This document shows, one piece after another, positions 1-7,964 of a stretch of DNA of 59,849 bases. The notes below the pieces were generated by a model that saw only the letters and a list, made by a program, of their open reading frames with translations, searched no databases and had not been told where the DNA came from. Source of the stretch: an uncultured Erysipelotrichaceae bacterium (GTDB lineage: Bacteria > Bacillota_I > Bacilli_A > Erysipelotrichales > Erysipelotrichaceae); contig CAMVGT010000008.1 in NCBI GenBank assembly GCA_947167125.1, positions 1-59,849 on the forward strand, in the 5' to 3' direction. Numbering within the stretch: position 1 is the first letter of the stretch; every line of letters begins with the position of its first letter. The position numbers and the translations under genes were made by a program.

Positions 1-565
1 CTTCATCCCCTTCGATAATTGTTTCTTGTAATTTCTCTATAACCTCTTCAGCAAGTTGTCGTTCGTTTCCGAGCTCTTTTACTGTCTTAGGCCAATCATA
101 TGATCCGAGATTCTCAATGAGGTATCGCATATGGCTTCTTAGCTTTCTGAGTTCTTTCATCGCATCAGCTGTCTCTCTGTCTTCCTCAGTAAGATTCTTC
201 TTTTTGGCCCGTGATGATTTTGATTCACAGTATTGTCTGACATATGAACTGGAAATGCCGGTCATCTCTGAAATCAATTCAAAAGTTCTCCCTTTTGGCT
301 TAGTACCTTGTTGTTTTTGAAGATCTAGCAGACGAAGTGCCGCTTCAATAATCGAATCTTTGATCTTCCCAGAGTAATCCAAACCGTCATTCAATTTGAA
401 GATCAGTTGAAACTGATTTAGATCCTCTTCAGTCACTTCTTCCGGTAAATTCGGAATCTCTCCTTTGAATGTGTTCAAATCAACATAAAATTCCTTACCA
501 TTCCTCTCTGATGACCATGGATCGTTTACCCGGACTTTGAATCCTTCGCAAATCAGCATCGTCAT
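1..565 (-). CDS. Partial HTH-containing protein of the mobile module (3' end off window)
   Basis: The frame stays open from an ATG at 565 to the left edge, giving at least 188 residues of the N-terminal part. It starts 7 bases after the stop of the preceding small gene and has AAAGGAGG upstream, so it continues the same operon. Residues about 85-115 look like a helix-turn-helix (a segment ending ISSSYVRQYCESK), followed by a charged, probably coiled-coil stretch. I do not recognise the family. A ParB-like or other DNA-binding partition or transfer role is possible from the HTH and the setting, but no signature box is visible. Codon use is more AT-rich than in genes beyond the tRNA. Confidence 0.7.
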   Translation of the reverse strand, partial: MTMLICEGFKVRVNDPWSSERNGKEFYVDLNTFKGEIPNLPEEVTEEDLNQFQLIFKLNDGLDYSGKIKDSIIEAALRLLDLQKQQGTKPKGRTFELISEMTGISSSYVRQYCESKSSRAKKKNLTEEDRETADAMKELRKLRSHMRYLIENLGSYDWPKTVKELGNERQLAEEVIEKLQETIIEGDE

Positions 566-572
566 ACTATGC

Positions 573-785
573 TTATACCTCCTTTATCATGGAATCCCAG
601 ATACTGGTAAACCCAAATCTCAATAACGGCTTATCCTCAGTTGTACTGAAAACGACAATTTCATAGCTTCCCAATTCACTAAAGTTCTCTGCCCATTTAA
701 GAGCTTCAGCTAATGTGGATACGTACTTTCGATCTGCTACTTTGCCGTGCTCATTGCAGATCATTGCCAGCAGATTCTTTCTCAT
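573..785 (-). CDS. Small hypothetical protein, 70 aa
   Basis: A 70-residue protein with no signal peptide or membrane segment. Its ATG overlaps the TGA of the upstream initiator-like gene in an ATGA junction, so translation is probably coupled. I do not recognise the family. The mixed charged and aromatic sequence suggests a small soluble alpha/beta protein. Its tight packing between the initiator-like gene and the partial HTH gene suggests a role in replication or maintenance of the element, which is inference from position only. Confidence 0.6.
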   Translation of the reverse strand: MRKNLLAMICNEHGKVADRKYVSTLAEALKWAENFSELGSYEIVVFSTTEDKPLLRFGFTSIWDSMIKEV

Positions 786-1699
786 TTCTGTGGGAAAAGG
801 CCAAAAGCAGTACTGTTCATAGGATCCGGGCCAAATCCTGTTTTAAATTCATTTGTGATCAGCTTGATTAAGTAATTGTGTTTGTGGTGAACGTCATCAC
901 GAACAATTTGTCCCAGTTCTGTGGAAAACAAATCATAATAAACTTTTTTCCATAGTGATTCCGCCTCTTCTCGACTACAATCGTTAATTGCGGCAATTGC
1001 AACAGGATCAGTTATTTCATCAATCGCATTGATGATTGCATTGAAGCACTGCATCATCTCCCGCTGCTGTTTGGGCTTTGAAGATTTCATAAAGTAACTA
1101 CACATATAAACATTCATTAGCTTCCGCTTGAAACCGTCCAGATCAACATCCTCGCGCGCGTGCGAAGCATCATCATCCTCAATATTTGGTTCGAAAGTAT
1201 TAGTACTGACAGTATTTGTATAGAAAGTATTTGTTGTGGTTGGATTTTCCGTTAACGGGTCATCCGAGTACGGAAAATCCGTAGTCGGAAAATCCGTACA
1301 CGGTTTTTCATCCGTGGTTGGAAAATCCGTACAGCGATCCAGATCAGCACTTGTAAGGCCTTCTGAAATCTGAGGACAGGGAATGAAGTATGGATTGTCT
1401 AAAGGATCTTCATAAATGATGTAATCATATTTTCCATAGAATCCCCGTTCATCACGATGCTGGGTTTCACTGCGAGCGATATATCCGTATTCGATCAGCT
1501 TTTCTATCCCAGTTCTGACCGAATCACGCTTATCCTTGTGACGCTCGGCTAGGTACCGTATTGAAAATTCCCAGTCATCAGGAAACTTCATCATGTTGCA
1601 ATAGATACCGATTTCCTTGTAGGAAAGCCGGTGATCTTCGAAGATCAGGTTTTGAATTAATGTGAACTTTCCAGAACGCACTTTCTTCAATTTAGGCAT
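782..1699 (-). CDS. Winged-helix replication-initiator-like protein of a mobile element
   Basis: 305 residues, starting at an ATG with GGAGG 8 bases upstream. Residues about 10-75 form a winged-helix domain of the kind found at the N-terminus of DnaD-like replisome organisers and element-encoded initiators (KFTLIQNLIFEDHRLSYKEI, then PDDWEFSIRYLAERHKD). A Thr/Pro/Asp-rich linker follows (about 115-170), and the C-terminal part is helical. The linker is encoded by short direct repeats with 15-bp phasing, reported separately as a candidate origin. That matches phage initiators such as lambda O, where the origin lies inside the gene. Loading a helicase at an element origin is the likely job. The exact family is uncertain, and a transfer-region regulator is the alternative. 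Confidence 0.7.
   Translation of the reverse strand: MPKLKKVRSGKFTLIQNLIFEDHRLSYKEIGIYCNMMKFPDDWEFSIRYLAERHKDKRDSVRTGIEKLIEYGYIARSETQHRDERGFYGKYDYIIYEDPLDNPYFIPCPQISEGLTSADLDRCTDFPTTDEKPCTDFPTTDFPYSDDPLTENPTTTNTFYTNTVSTNTFEPNIEDDDASHAREDVDLDGFKRKLMNVYMCSYFMKSSKPKQQREMMQCFNAIINAIDEITDPVAIAAINDCSREEAESLWKKVYYDLFSTELGQIVRDDVHHKHNYLIKLITNEFKTGFGPDPMNSTAFGLFPQK
1192..1331. repeat. Iteron-like repeats inside the initiator gene, candidate origin
   Basis: Two repeat sets lie side by side within the coding sequence. AGTATTWGT occurs at 1196-1204, 1211-1219 and 1226-1234, exactly 15 bp apart. The core GGAAAATCC occurs at 1272-1280, 1287-1295 and 1320-1328, with an inverted copy at 1242-1250. The copy at 1269-1283 is the perfect inverted repeat TACGGAAAATCCGTA. 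The 15-bp spacing equals five codons, so the repeats also give a repetitive Thr-rich protein linker. Repeats in the middle of an initiator gene are a known origin layout. That this one is an origin is inference. Confidence 0.45.
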
Positions 1700-1742
1700 G
1701 CGATTATCCTCCGATTTTTGCTAACTTCTGTGTGTTGTTTGA

Positions 1743-1759
1743 ACACAAAATTTTTGTGT
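1743..1759. promoter_or_regulatory. Perfect inverted repeat upstream of the initiator-like gene
   Basis: ACACAAAA, one central base, then TTTTGTGT, 44 bp before the initiator start. Imperfect relatives flank it (TGTGTT..AACACA on one side and GTGTAAA..TTTATAC on the other), so the region carries a cluster of dyads. It could be an operator for the nearby HTH protein or an initiator-binding site. No single choice is supported by the sequence alone. Confidence 0.35.
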
Positions 1760-1781
1760 AAAAATTTATACAAAAACTTTT

Positions 1782-1810
1782 TTGAAATAGCGTTTGTGGT
1801 ACTGTATATG
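1782..1810 (+). promoter_or_regulatory. Possible plus-strand promoter for a countertranscript
   Basis: TTGAAA at 1782-1787 and TATATG at 1805-1810 are separated by 17 bp. The -35 is good (5 of 6) and the -10 is moderate (4 of 6). It points away from the initiator gene into the hairpin-rich interval that ends in a plus-strand terminator. Confidence 0.35.
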
Positions 1811-1811
1811 T

Positions 1812-1932
1812 ACAAGCTGGGTATCATAAAAATGAGATTTTCCTAGCTTGTTACCTTTCAAAAATTCTATTGAAAGGGTGAGTCAGATTGGATAAGTGAG
1901 TTTCCTAGGCTCTTGGCTTATTCAATCTTTTT
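1812..1932 (+). ncRNA. Candidate countertranscribed copy-control RNA
   Basis: Three successive hairpins are visible: 1812-1821 with 1842-1851 (10 bp with one G-U), 1854-1861 with 1870-1877 (8 bp, 8-base loop), and 1886-1896 with 1917-1927 (11 bp with one G-U) followed by TTTTT. The last is a good intrinsic terminator for plus-strand transcription. The interval codes for nothing on either strand and lies between an HTH gene and the initiator gene, antisense to the leader of the initiator mRNA. In Inc18 plasmids this is where the antisense copy-control RNA sits. The homology of arrangement is inference. Confidence 0.35.
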
Positions 1933-1937
1933 AATTA

Positions 1938-2246
1938 CTAATTTTCAGTAGTAGCTCTAGTTGTCATCTGATTTGAGATCAGAAAGCTTCTCTGTTCTTC
2001 CACTTCTCTACGACCAATCGTGTAAAGAAGCTCATCCATTGGTCTTCCTACAGCGGTTGCATAACTGCAGATGAATGAAATCGTAGGATTTTTATCAGTA
2101 GTAAGGGCTTTTGCGAGTTGACTCCGGGAAATGCCCATCATTTGGGCAATCCGTTCCTGATTGAATACTGGGTTGTTTTGTTCTTTACGGAGTTCCCAGT
2201 CTTCACGAATGACTTCCATTGCTACTTCTGCAAAGGTTTTGCACAT
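1938..2246 (-). CDS. Small HTH (XRE/Cro-type) transcriptional regulator
   Basis: 102 residues from an ATG preceded by AGGAGG. Residues about 27-70 form a Cro/CI-type helix-turn-helix (QERIAQMMGISRSQLAKAL as helices 2 and 3). It is the first gene of the AT-rich module next to the tRNA and sits directly upstream of the structured interval and the initiator-like gene, the position of CopR/CopF repressors in Inc18 plasmids. A perfect 23-bp palindrome 22 bp before its start is a plausible operator, suggesting autoregulation. It is too short to carry a separate ligand-binding domain. Confidence 0.8.
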   Translation of the reverse strand: MCKTFAEVAMEVIREDWELRKEQNNPVFNQERIAQMMGISRSQLAKALTTDKNPTISFICSYATAVGRPMDELLYTIGRREVEEQRSFLISNQMTTRATTEN

Positions 2247-2267
2247 AAATACCTCCTTCTAGGCCTA

Positions 2268-2290
2268 TTTCTCAAACTAAGTTTGAGAAA
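2268..2290. promoter_or_regulatory. 23-bp palindrome, probable operator of the HTH gene
   Basis: TTTCTCAAACT, one central A, then AGTTTGAGAAA, a perfect dyad with 11-bp arms. It lies between the tRNA terminator and the ribosome binding site of the HTH gene. Because of its length, symmetry and position, autorepression by the HTH protein is the simplest reading. Confidence 0.55.
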
Positions 2291-2296
2291 AACGCG

Positions 2297-2332
2297 AAAA
2301 AACCCGATATTCAGCACGAATATCGGGTTTTT
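2297..2332 (-). terminator. Intrinsic terminator of tRNA-Asn, bidirectional
   Basis: A perfect 9-bp stem (CCCGATATT/AATATCGGG) with a 7-base loop, flanked by an A-run on one side and a T-run on the other, so it can work in both directions. It directly follows the tRNA 3' end in the direction of tRNA transcription. Confidence 0.85.
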
Positions 2333-2340
2333 CACATATA

Positions 2341-2416
2341 TGGCGCCTTAAACAGGACTCGAACCTGTGACACCCTGGTTAACAGCCAGGTGCTCTACCG
2401 ACTGAGCTATTAAGGC
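2341..2416 (-). tRNA. tRNA-Asn (anticodon GTT)
   Basis: A full 76-base cloverleaf can be folded: acceptor GCCTTAA with TTAAGGC, D-stem GCTC/GAGC, anticodon stem CCTGG/CCAGG with loop CTGTTAA, T-stem ACAGG/CCTGT with loop TTCGAGT. The CCA end is encoded. The anticodon GTT reads Asn codons. The foreign-looking module lies directly beyond the 3' end, the usual side for tRNA-targeted integration. Confidence 0.95.
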
Positions 2417-2484
2417 AGCAAGAGAATATTAGCACAGTGTGCCATATGGCGCAAGTAATTTTTGATTTTTTTCTCAAAAAGTTT

Positions 2485-2519
2485 CAAAAAAATACTGCCG
2501 CATCATTTGCAGCAGTATT
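2485..2519 (-). terminator. Terminator of the ABC exporter operon
   Basis: Stem AATACTGC/GCAGTATT followed in the minus direction by a run of six T. It starts 6 bases after the stop codon of the permease/protease gene. Confidence 0.8.
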
Positions 2520-2524
2520 TGCTC

Positions 2525-5182
2525 TCAAATAAACGACGCAATGAACATTCCGATGCACAGAAGCACAAACAGAATCATTCCCGGATTTGCCCAGGATACA
2601 GCGGCTGCACTTCCTTTGGGAAGCTGTTCCGCTTCCTTTGCAAAGGAAACTTCCCGCATCTGCTGTACCAGCATCACAAATCCGCCCAGGAACATTGCGA
2701 TCAGAACAACTATATAAAGGAAGAAGATAACCACCTGCGGCAGCGTCAGCAGCTTCAGAGGACTCAGAACCGCAAGCTGATCGATGTGGTTTGCGATACC
2801 CGCAAGATTTTCCATAATCTGCGGACCGGCAATGCCGCCGAAGAAATTCACAAACATATGCAGAGCGATTGTATAGCGCAGCTTCCCTGTTTTCAGATAT
2901 ACATATCCAAACACGATACCGAGTGCTGCCGCATAGAAGAACTGCGAGAAGTTTCCATGGAACAGACCGAACATGATTCCGGAAACAATGACTGCTGTTC
3001 TTCCTCCGTATATATGAAGCCTGTCAATCATCTGCCTGCGGAAGATATATTCCTCAATCACAGGCGCAAGAATCACCATAAACAGGATCCTCTGGATCAG
3101 ACTCCCCTCCATTGTCATCTGCTCAAGCGGAAGCTCGGCAGTGACAGGAAACAGAGAACCCAGAACCGCATTGATCAGAATGCCGATCACATTGCCGCAA
3201 TAGACAAGAAAGACACAGATCATCGGAAGAATGATGAAATACTTCATCCGGAGCTTCTTCCGGGGAAGTTTTTCAGCCGGTATCCTCTTCATCATCATGA
3301 TGCCTGCCGGCACCGCAAGAAGATACATCGGCGCAAACGTGATAAGCCACAGTGTCCATCCGCTGAAATCCGCAGGCATTGAATTTTTCAGCATCAATGA
3401 CAGTCCAAGCTGCAGAATAACCGTAACAGCCAGGATCAATGAAGCGCTGAGCCCGATCAGGCTGAAAGATTTTTTAGCTGCGGGAGATACTGTTTCCGTT
3501 CCGTCTGTTTCAATCTCTCTTCCTCCGCACGGTTCGGTAAATACTGCGGAAAGTCCCAGAAACAGCATTCCCAGGAAGAAATTGACAAGTGTGCAGATGA
3601 TCTCGGCAGGCACTTCATATCCCATGGCAAATCCGATTGCCAGCATGGCAATGTCCGGAATCAGACCGAAATACAGGAACATGATCTGAATGGTCTGCTT
3701 GATTGTTTTTCCGATGGAAAGCGGAATGGAAAGATCCAGGAATGTACCTACATTGGTTCCGTAGAAATCAACCGATACAATCAGCGGAAGCCACAGCAGC
3801 GCTTTGAATGGATTTGCGCCGATGATCAAAGCACCTGCAATCATCCCCGGCAGCAGGTCCAAGAGACAGTTCACACTGCCTCCCAGCAGCGAGAAGAAAA
3901 GCTTTTTCCATGCCGGATCCGGCACCAGCATAAACCAATCCAGCTGCGCGTCGGCATTTAACGGATTTCCCAATGTCCTGAAGAAGACAAACACAGCCAA
4001 TATCAGCGCAATCGGTGTAAAGGAATCCGTACCGATCGCAAATCTCAGCAGAAGTGCGCTCAGGATTCCGACCGCAAGATATGTTTCAGATGTCGCTGTA
4101 AAGTATTTCAGATGGGCAAAGCGGAAACGGTTGTACAGTGTCTTGAAGAAATATACATTCGCACCGCTTCCGTAATGGAAACCATCTCTTTCAATCCGTT
4201 CACTGCGTTCCTTTTTTCCTGCCCTTACACTCAGACTTCTTCTGTCAGACTGGGCAGCCTCCATCAGCTCCGCGACTTCCTGCGATTTGGTCATCGCGTC
4301 TTCATAGAAGTCCACATCCAGATGCCAGATCAGCCACATCAGTGCCGCGCTTCCTGCTGTATTGACAGCTAAGAACAGCAGGCTCATCAGCGGATTTCCT
4401 TCAAGGGCGTAGAATACAAATCCTCTGATCCATCCCCAGAACGGAATCCAGAAAGTCCACTTCGCACTGAAGAATCCGGATGCCGCACTGAGCCACCCTT
4501 CTGCAGACCGTACATAATACAGTCCGAACACTGCGAGAATCACCGCAATCAGAACATATACAGCTTTATGAACATTCTCTTTCACAAAAGGATAGATGGA
4601 GCCTGTGCAGTAAACGGTCAGCTGCAGAAGCTTGCCGGTGATCAGGGTAATGCACCAGGCTGCTATCAGTGAAAGAGCTGTCCATACAGGAACACCGAGA
4701 TTCAGTGTCAGATTCGGAATCTGGAAAAGAAGATACAAAGAACCGGCGACCGCCATGCCGAGCTGCGTCGCTAAACGGAACATCATGACGGACTGCGGCT
4801 TCATCGGCGAGGCAAACAGCAGATTGACATCGGCCGGAAGGAAGATCTTTCCGCCCTGCGACTGGGCGCTGTAGACCTCATACGCAAATACCGCCAGCAC
4901 AATCACAGACGCCGCGATCTCCACAGCCGCTATCCCGCTGATTCCGGTCGCTTCCTCGAAGGAAAAATCCGGTTCTTCAGCTGCAGGCTCCTGATCCTCA
5001 ATGACTTCTGTCTCCTGGTAAGGTTCATCGCCTGATGCGGCTTCTTCGAGCTTTGCGGCACCGAAACCGATCAGACCGCCGAACAGCGCACATACCAGAA
5101 TAAAGACAAGCACCCATGTTTTAAACAGCTTGCGAAACTGGTTGAAAATGGAATGCAGTGCATAATAGCCAAACAGTCTCAT
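2525..5182 (-). CDS. ABC exporter permease fused to a CPBP intramembrane protease
   Basis: 885 residues with many membrane helices. The N-terminal two thirds resemble ABC-2 type exporter permeases of the putative ABC_export kind, with a first helix near residue 25 and a charged loop following. From about residue 620 it becomes a CPBP (Abi/Rce1-like) membrane glutamic protease: motif 1 EEYIFR, motif 2 FGLFHGNF, and a later H-x3-N (HMFVN). It has a GAGGA ribosome binding site and starts just after the ATPase stop codon (gap 1 base), so the two form one transporter. Similar permease/CPBP fusions are known next to Nat-type sodium exporters. Substrate and protease target are not indicated by the sequence. 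Confidence 0.85.
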   Translation of the reverse strand: MRLFGYYALHSIFNQFRKLFKTWVLVFILVCALFGGLIGFGAAKLEEAASGDEPYQETEVIEDQEPAAEEPDFSFEEATGISGIAAVEIAASVIVLAVFAYEVYSAQSQGGKIFLPADVNLLFASPMKPQSVMMFRLATQLGMAVAGSLYLLFQIPNLTLNLGVPVWTALSLIAAWCITLITGKLLQLTVYCTGSIYPFVKENVHKAVYVLIAVILAVFGLYYVRSAEGWLSAASGFFSAKWTFWIPFWGWIRGFVFYALEGNPLMSLLFLAVNTAGSAALMWLIWHLDVDFYEDAMTKSQEVAELMEAAQSDRRSLSVRAGKKERSERIERDGFHYGSGANVYFFKTLYNRFRFAHLKYFTATSETYLAVGILSALLLRFAIGTDSFTPIALILAVFVFFRTLGNPLNADAQLDWFMLVPDPAWKKLFFSLLGGSVNCLLDLLPGMIAGALIIGANPFKALLWLPLIVSVDFYGTNVGTFLDLSIPLSIGKTIKQTIQIMFLYFGLIPDIAMLAIGFAMGYEVPAEIICTLVNFFLGMLFLGLSAVFTEPCGGREIETDGTETVSPAAKKSFSLIGLSASLILAVTVILQLGLSLMLKNSMPADFSGWTLWLITFAPMYLLAVPAGIMMMKRIPAEKLPRKKLRMKYFIILPMICVFLVYCGNVIGILINAVLGSLFPVTAELPLEQMTMEGSLIQRILFMVILAPVIEEYIFRRQMIDRLHIYGGRTAVIVSGIMFGLFHGNFSQFFYAAALGIVFGYVYLKTGKLRYTIALHMFVNFFGGIAGPQIMENLAGIANHIDQLAVLSPLKLLTLPQVVIFFLYIVVLIAMFLGGFVMLVQQMREVSFAKEAEQLPKGSAAAVSWANPGMILFVLLCIGMFIASFI

Positions 5183-5183
5183 T

Positions 5184-5918
5184 TTACTGTTCCTCTTCTG
5201 CAGAGCTCATCGCTTCCTGCGCAATTCCTTCCGTCACATCAAAGAACAGCTGTTCAAGCGTCCTGCCGTCCTCTTCCAGTTCGCTTCTTGTGATGTTGGC
5301 TTTGATCTTTCCGTTCTGCATGATAATCGTCCTGTCCCAGAGCATGTCAACGCTGTCAATAATGTGGGTTGAAACCAGCAGTGTCTTTCCCTGAGAACGC
5401 ATCGAATCAATTGTGTTTTTCAGTTCCTTGATCGCATGCGGATCCAGACCGATCATCGGTTCATCCATTAACAGGAGCTGGGGATCAGTCAAAAGACCGA
5501 GACAGATATTCAGCTTCTGCTGCATGCCTTTTGAAAGCTCATCGCCGAATTTCTTCTTTTTATCCAGAAGTTCAAACTGTTTCAGCAGTTCATCGCTTCT
5601 TTCCTTATAATTCTTCAGCCGGTATGCTCTGGCAAGAAATTCCAGATGTTCCCCGACCGTCAGGTTCGGATACAGAGCAGGAAGCTCAGGAATGTAGCCC
5701 AGTATTCTTCTGGCCTGCTGCGATTTGTTGGGATATCCGCCGATCTCGATCTGTCCTTCATATCTCAGAAATCCCATGATCGCTTTCATAATCGTGCTTT
5801 TTCCGGCACCGTTTGGTCCAAGAAGAACGGTAACGCTGCCGTCCTCCAGTTCAAACGAAAGATTGTCGCAGGCTGTTACCTTCCCGTACCGTTTTGTCAC
5901 ATTGTTCGCTTTCAGCAT
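5184..5918 (-). CDS. ABC transporter ATP-binding protein
   Basis: 244 residues from the ATG at 5918, chosen because GGAGG lies 8 bases upstream; a longer reading to 5987 has no ribosome binding site. Walker A is GPNGAGKS, the signature is LSKGMQQKL, Walker B is LLLMDEP, and the switch His is in VSTHII. Sequence style matches the ATPases of ABC-2 exporters (Nat/CcmA-like). It precedes and pairs with the permease/CPBP protein. A short acidic C-terminal tail follows the domain. Confidence 0.92.
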   Translation of the reverse strand: MLKANNVTKRYGKVTACDNLSFELEDGSVTVLLGPNGAGKSTIMKAIMGFLRYEGQIEIGGYPNKSQQARRILGYIPELPALYPNLTVGEHLEFLARAYRLKNYKERSDELLKQFELLDKKKKFGDELSKGMQQKLNICLGLLTDPQLLLMDEPMIGLDPHAIKELKNTIDSMRSQGKTLLVSTHIIDSVDMLWDRTIIMQNGKIKANITRSELEEDGRTLEQLFFDVTEGIAQEAMSSAEEEQ

Positions 5919-6093
5919 ATAAAACCTCCAAAAAACGGACACAGCTTCCGCCGCGTCCGGTTCATTCTTTTTCATAAACCCATGCACAGCGGTTTCTGTC
6001 CATGAGTCTCACCTTCATAAGACAGACCTGGAATTTGCCGTGATGTAGATCTGTCTGATGGAAGAATCCATTGGTTACTCCCTCATTGCCAAC

Positions 6094-6121
6094 ATCATAT
6101 CATGATTCCGCAGTCTGTAAA
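6094..6121 (-). promoter_or_regulatory. Promoter of the ABC exporter operon
   Basis: TTTACA (6116-6121) and TATGAT (6094-6099) on the minus strand, 16 bp apart, 5 of 6 matches to each consensus. The leader of about 170 bases contains a hairpin at 6020-6056 (AGACAGA/TCTGTCT) that could be a regulator site or an RNA element. Confidence 0.5.
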
Positions 6122-6147
6122 TATATATTTGAACGCCGGTCAGTTTT

Positions 6148-6579
6148 TTACTCTGCACAGTATTTTATGAGTTCCTGCTTCAGATACTCATATCGTTCTT
6201 TCTTTTCTGTTTTCGCAAAATGATCTTCACGCCTCTGTATCACAGAATTGCTGTAATCAAGTTTCTCTCTGAACTGCGCACTTGTCAGATCGAACAGATG
6301 TCCGTTCACCAGATTGAAACAATGGAACCCTCCTTCTTTTAAAGGAATCCCATAGACATCCCCGCCGAAAACATCCTGTGCCAGAAAGGCCGTGACAGAG
6401 CACTGTCCAAGCGTCATATTTTCTTCCGTCCAGTCCTGTCTCATACGCGGTGCGCATGTGTATGCACACCATATGCCGCTCAGAGCTTTGTAAAGATCCT
6501 GCGGTGACTGAATACCGGGAAACTTCCCATTCTGCATCTGCAGTCCTGTATCTTCCTGTCCGTAATACTGATTTTCCAT
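6148..6579 (-). CDS. YunG-family protein
   Basis: 143 residues from the ATG at 6579, which has CGGAGA upstream; the longer frame to 6660 lacks support. The core matches the YunG family: LYKALSGIW, then GQCSVTAFLAQDVFGG, then HCFNLVNGHLFDLT and QF. The conserved Cys and His give it a possible papain-like or transglutaminase-like look, but the biochemical role of the family is not established. It is soluble with no signal peptide. It stands alone, divergent from the plus-strand ydjI gene. Confidence 0.75.
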   Translation of the reverse strand: MENQYYGQEDTGLQMQNGKFPGIQSPQDLYKALSGIWCAYTCAPRMRQDWTEENMTLGQCSVTAFLAQDVFGGDVYGIPLKEGGFHCFNLVNGHLFDLTSAQFREKLDYSNSVIQRREDHFAKTEKKERYEYLKQELIKYCAE

Positions 6580-6746
6580 CGCATTTTCTCCGTTTTCAAA
6601 ACCAATTATACAAAAACGGAAAAAATTTTTTAAGGATTTCCGAATTTCAAATGTAATCATCGTATGCGGCCGAAATTAAAACTCAGCGCCGTTCAAAAAT
6701 GCTATTATGCAATTAGTAAGTTTAAAAACAGAAAGGACAAGGAAAT

Positions 6747-7964
6747 ATGGGTTTATTATTAGCCTCCATGAGTGCAGCTGGATCTGTACTCGCTGATCAG
6801 TGGAAGGAGTATTTCTACTGCGATGCTCTGCCTGCTGACACAATCTGCCGCAAAGGCGTAAAAAGAACAACAGGTTTCTCCTCCAACCGCGGAAATGACA
6901 ATATCATTACCGACGGTTCCCTGATTGCCGTAGCAGACGGCCAGTGTATGATCATTGTTGAAAATGGTCAGGTCGTCGATATCTGTGCAGAACCCGGTGA
7001 ATACAAATACGATTCCAAGACTGAACCGTCCGTATTCACAGGAAGCCTCGGCGATGCCGTGAAGAACGTCTTCGCTCAGTTCGGCAAGAGATTCCAGTTC
7101 GGCGGCCAGGCTGCTGAAGACCAGAGAATCTACTACTTCAACACAAAGGAACTGCCCGGCCTGAAATACGGAACCGCTTCTCCTGTACCGTTCCGTGTCA
7201 TTGACACACGTGCCAATATCGATATCGATATTTCGGTCAAGTGCTTCGGTGAATACAGCATTAAGGTTTCCGATCCGATTCTTTTCTATACCAATGTCTG
7301 CGGCAACGTGTCCGGTGACTACAAGGTATCCCAGATTGAGAATCAGATGAGAAGCGAACTGCTGACAGCACTGCAGCCGGCATTCGCGAAGATCTCCGCT
7401 TCCGGTGTACGCTACAGCGAAATCCCGGGCCGTACAATGGAACTGACAGACGCTCTGAACGAAGCTCTTTCTAAAAAATGGAAAGAACTGCGCGGCATTG
7501 AAATCGTCTCCTTCGGCATGAATTCCATCAAGGCGAACGAAGAAGATGAAGAAAGAATCAAGCAGCTTCAGACAGCAGCCACATACACCAGCACCATCCA
7601 CGCAGCTGCCGGCACAACCGCAGCGGCAATTGATGCGATGCGCGATGCGGCTAAGAATGAAGGCGGAGCTGCGATCGGGTTCATGAACTACAACGCCGCA
7701 GTCAACGCTTCCGGCGTCAACGCGTCTGCGCTCTATGCACAGGCGGCAGCTGAACAGGCAGCCGTGCAGGCAGCACAGCCTGCACCCGCAGCTCCTGCAG
7801 CAGGAACATGGATCTGTCCGAAGTGCGGAACAGCCTCTTCCGGCAATTTCTGTGCAAACTGCGGAACACCAAAACCGCAGCCGGCAAAATGGATCTGCCC
7901 TTCCTGCGGAAATGAAAACGAAGGAAACTTCTGCGCAAACTGCGGAACCCGCAAACCCGAATAA
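6747..7964 (+). CDS. ydjI: SPFH-domain protein with two C-terminal zinc ribbons (YdjI-like)
   Basis: 405 residues. Residues about 25-290 are an SPFH/band-7-like domain of the YdjI or virion-core type, starting with the typical DQWKEYFYCDAL. An Ala-rich stretch follows, and the end carries two zinc ribbons, CPKCGTASSGNFCANCG and CPSCGNENEGNFCANCG. In Bacillus subtilis YdjI works with YdjG, YdjH and PspA in membrane-stress response, as a cytoplasmic protein recruited to the membrane. Here it is first in the set, followed by the ydjG-like and ydjH-like genes, and no pspA is in the window. Start ATG with AAGGA upstream. Confidence 0.85.
   Translation: MGLLLASMSAAGSVLADQWKEYFYCDALPADTICRKGVKRTTGFSSNRGNDNIITDGSLIAVADGQCMIIVENGQVVDICAEPGEYKYDSKTEPSVFTGSLGDAVKNVFAQFGKRFQFGGQAAEDQRIYYFNTKELPGLKYGTASPVPFRVIDTRANIDIDISVKCFGEYSIKVSDPILFYTNVCGNVSGDYKVSQIENQMRSELLTALQPAFAKISASGVRYSEIPGRTMELTDALNEALSKKWKELRGIEIVSFGMNSIKANEEDEERIKQLQTAATYTSTIHAAAGTTAAAIDAMRDAAKNEGGAAIGFMNYNAAVNASGVNASALYAQAAAEQAAVQAAQPAPAAPAAGTWICPKCGTASSGNFCANCGTPKPQPAKWICPSCGNENEGNFCANCGTRKPE

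Noticed and set aside
2462-3382. 306-codon plus-strand frame opposite the permease/CPBP gene
   Set aside because: Antisense shadow of a well-supported gene; the protein is Cys/His/Gln-rich with no recognisable domain.
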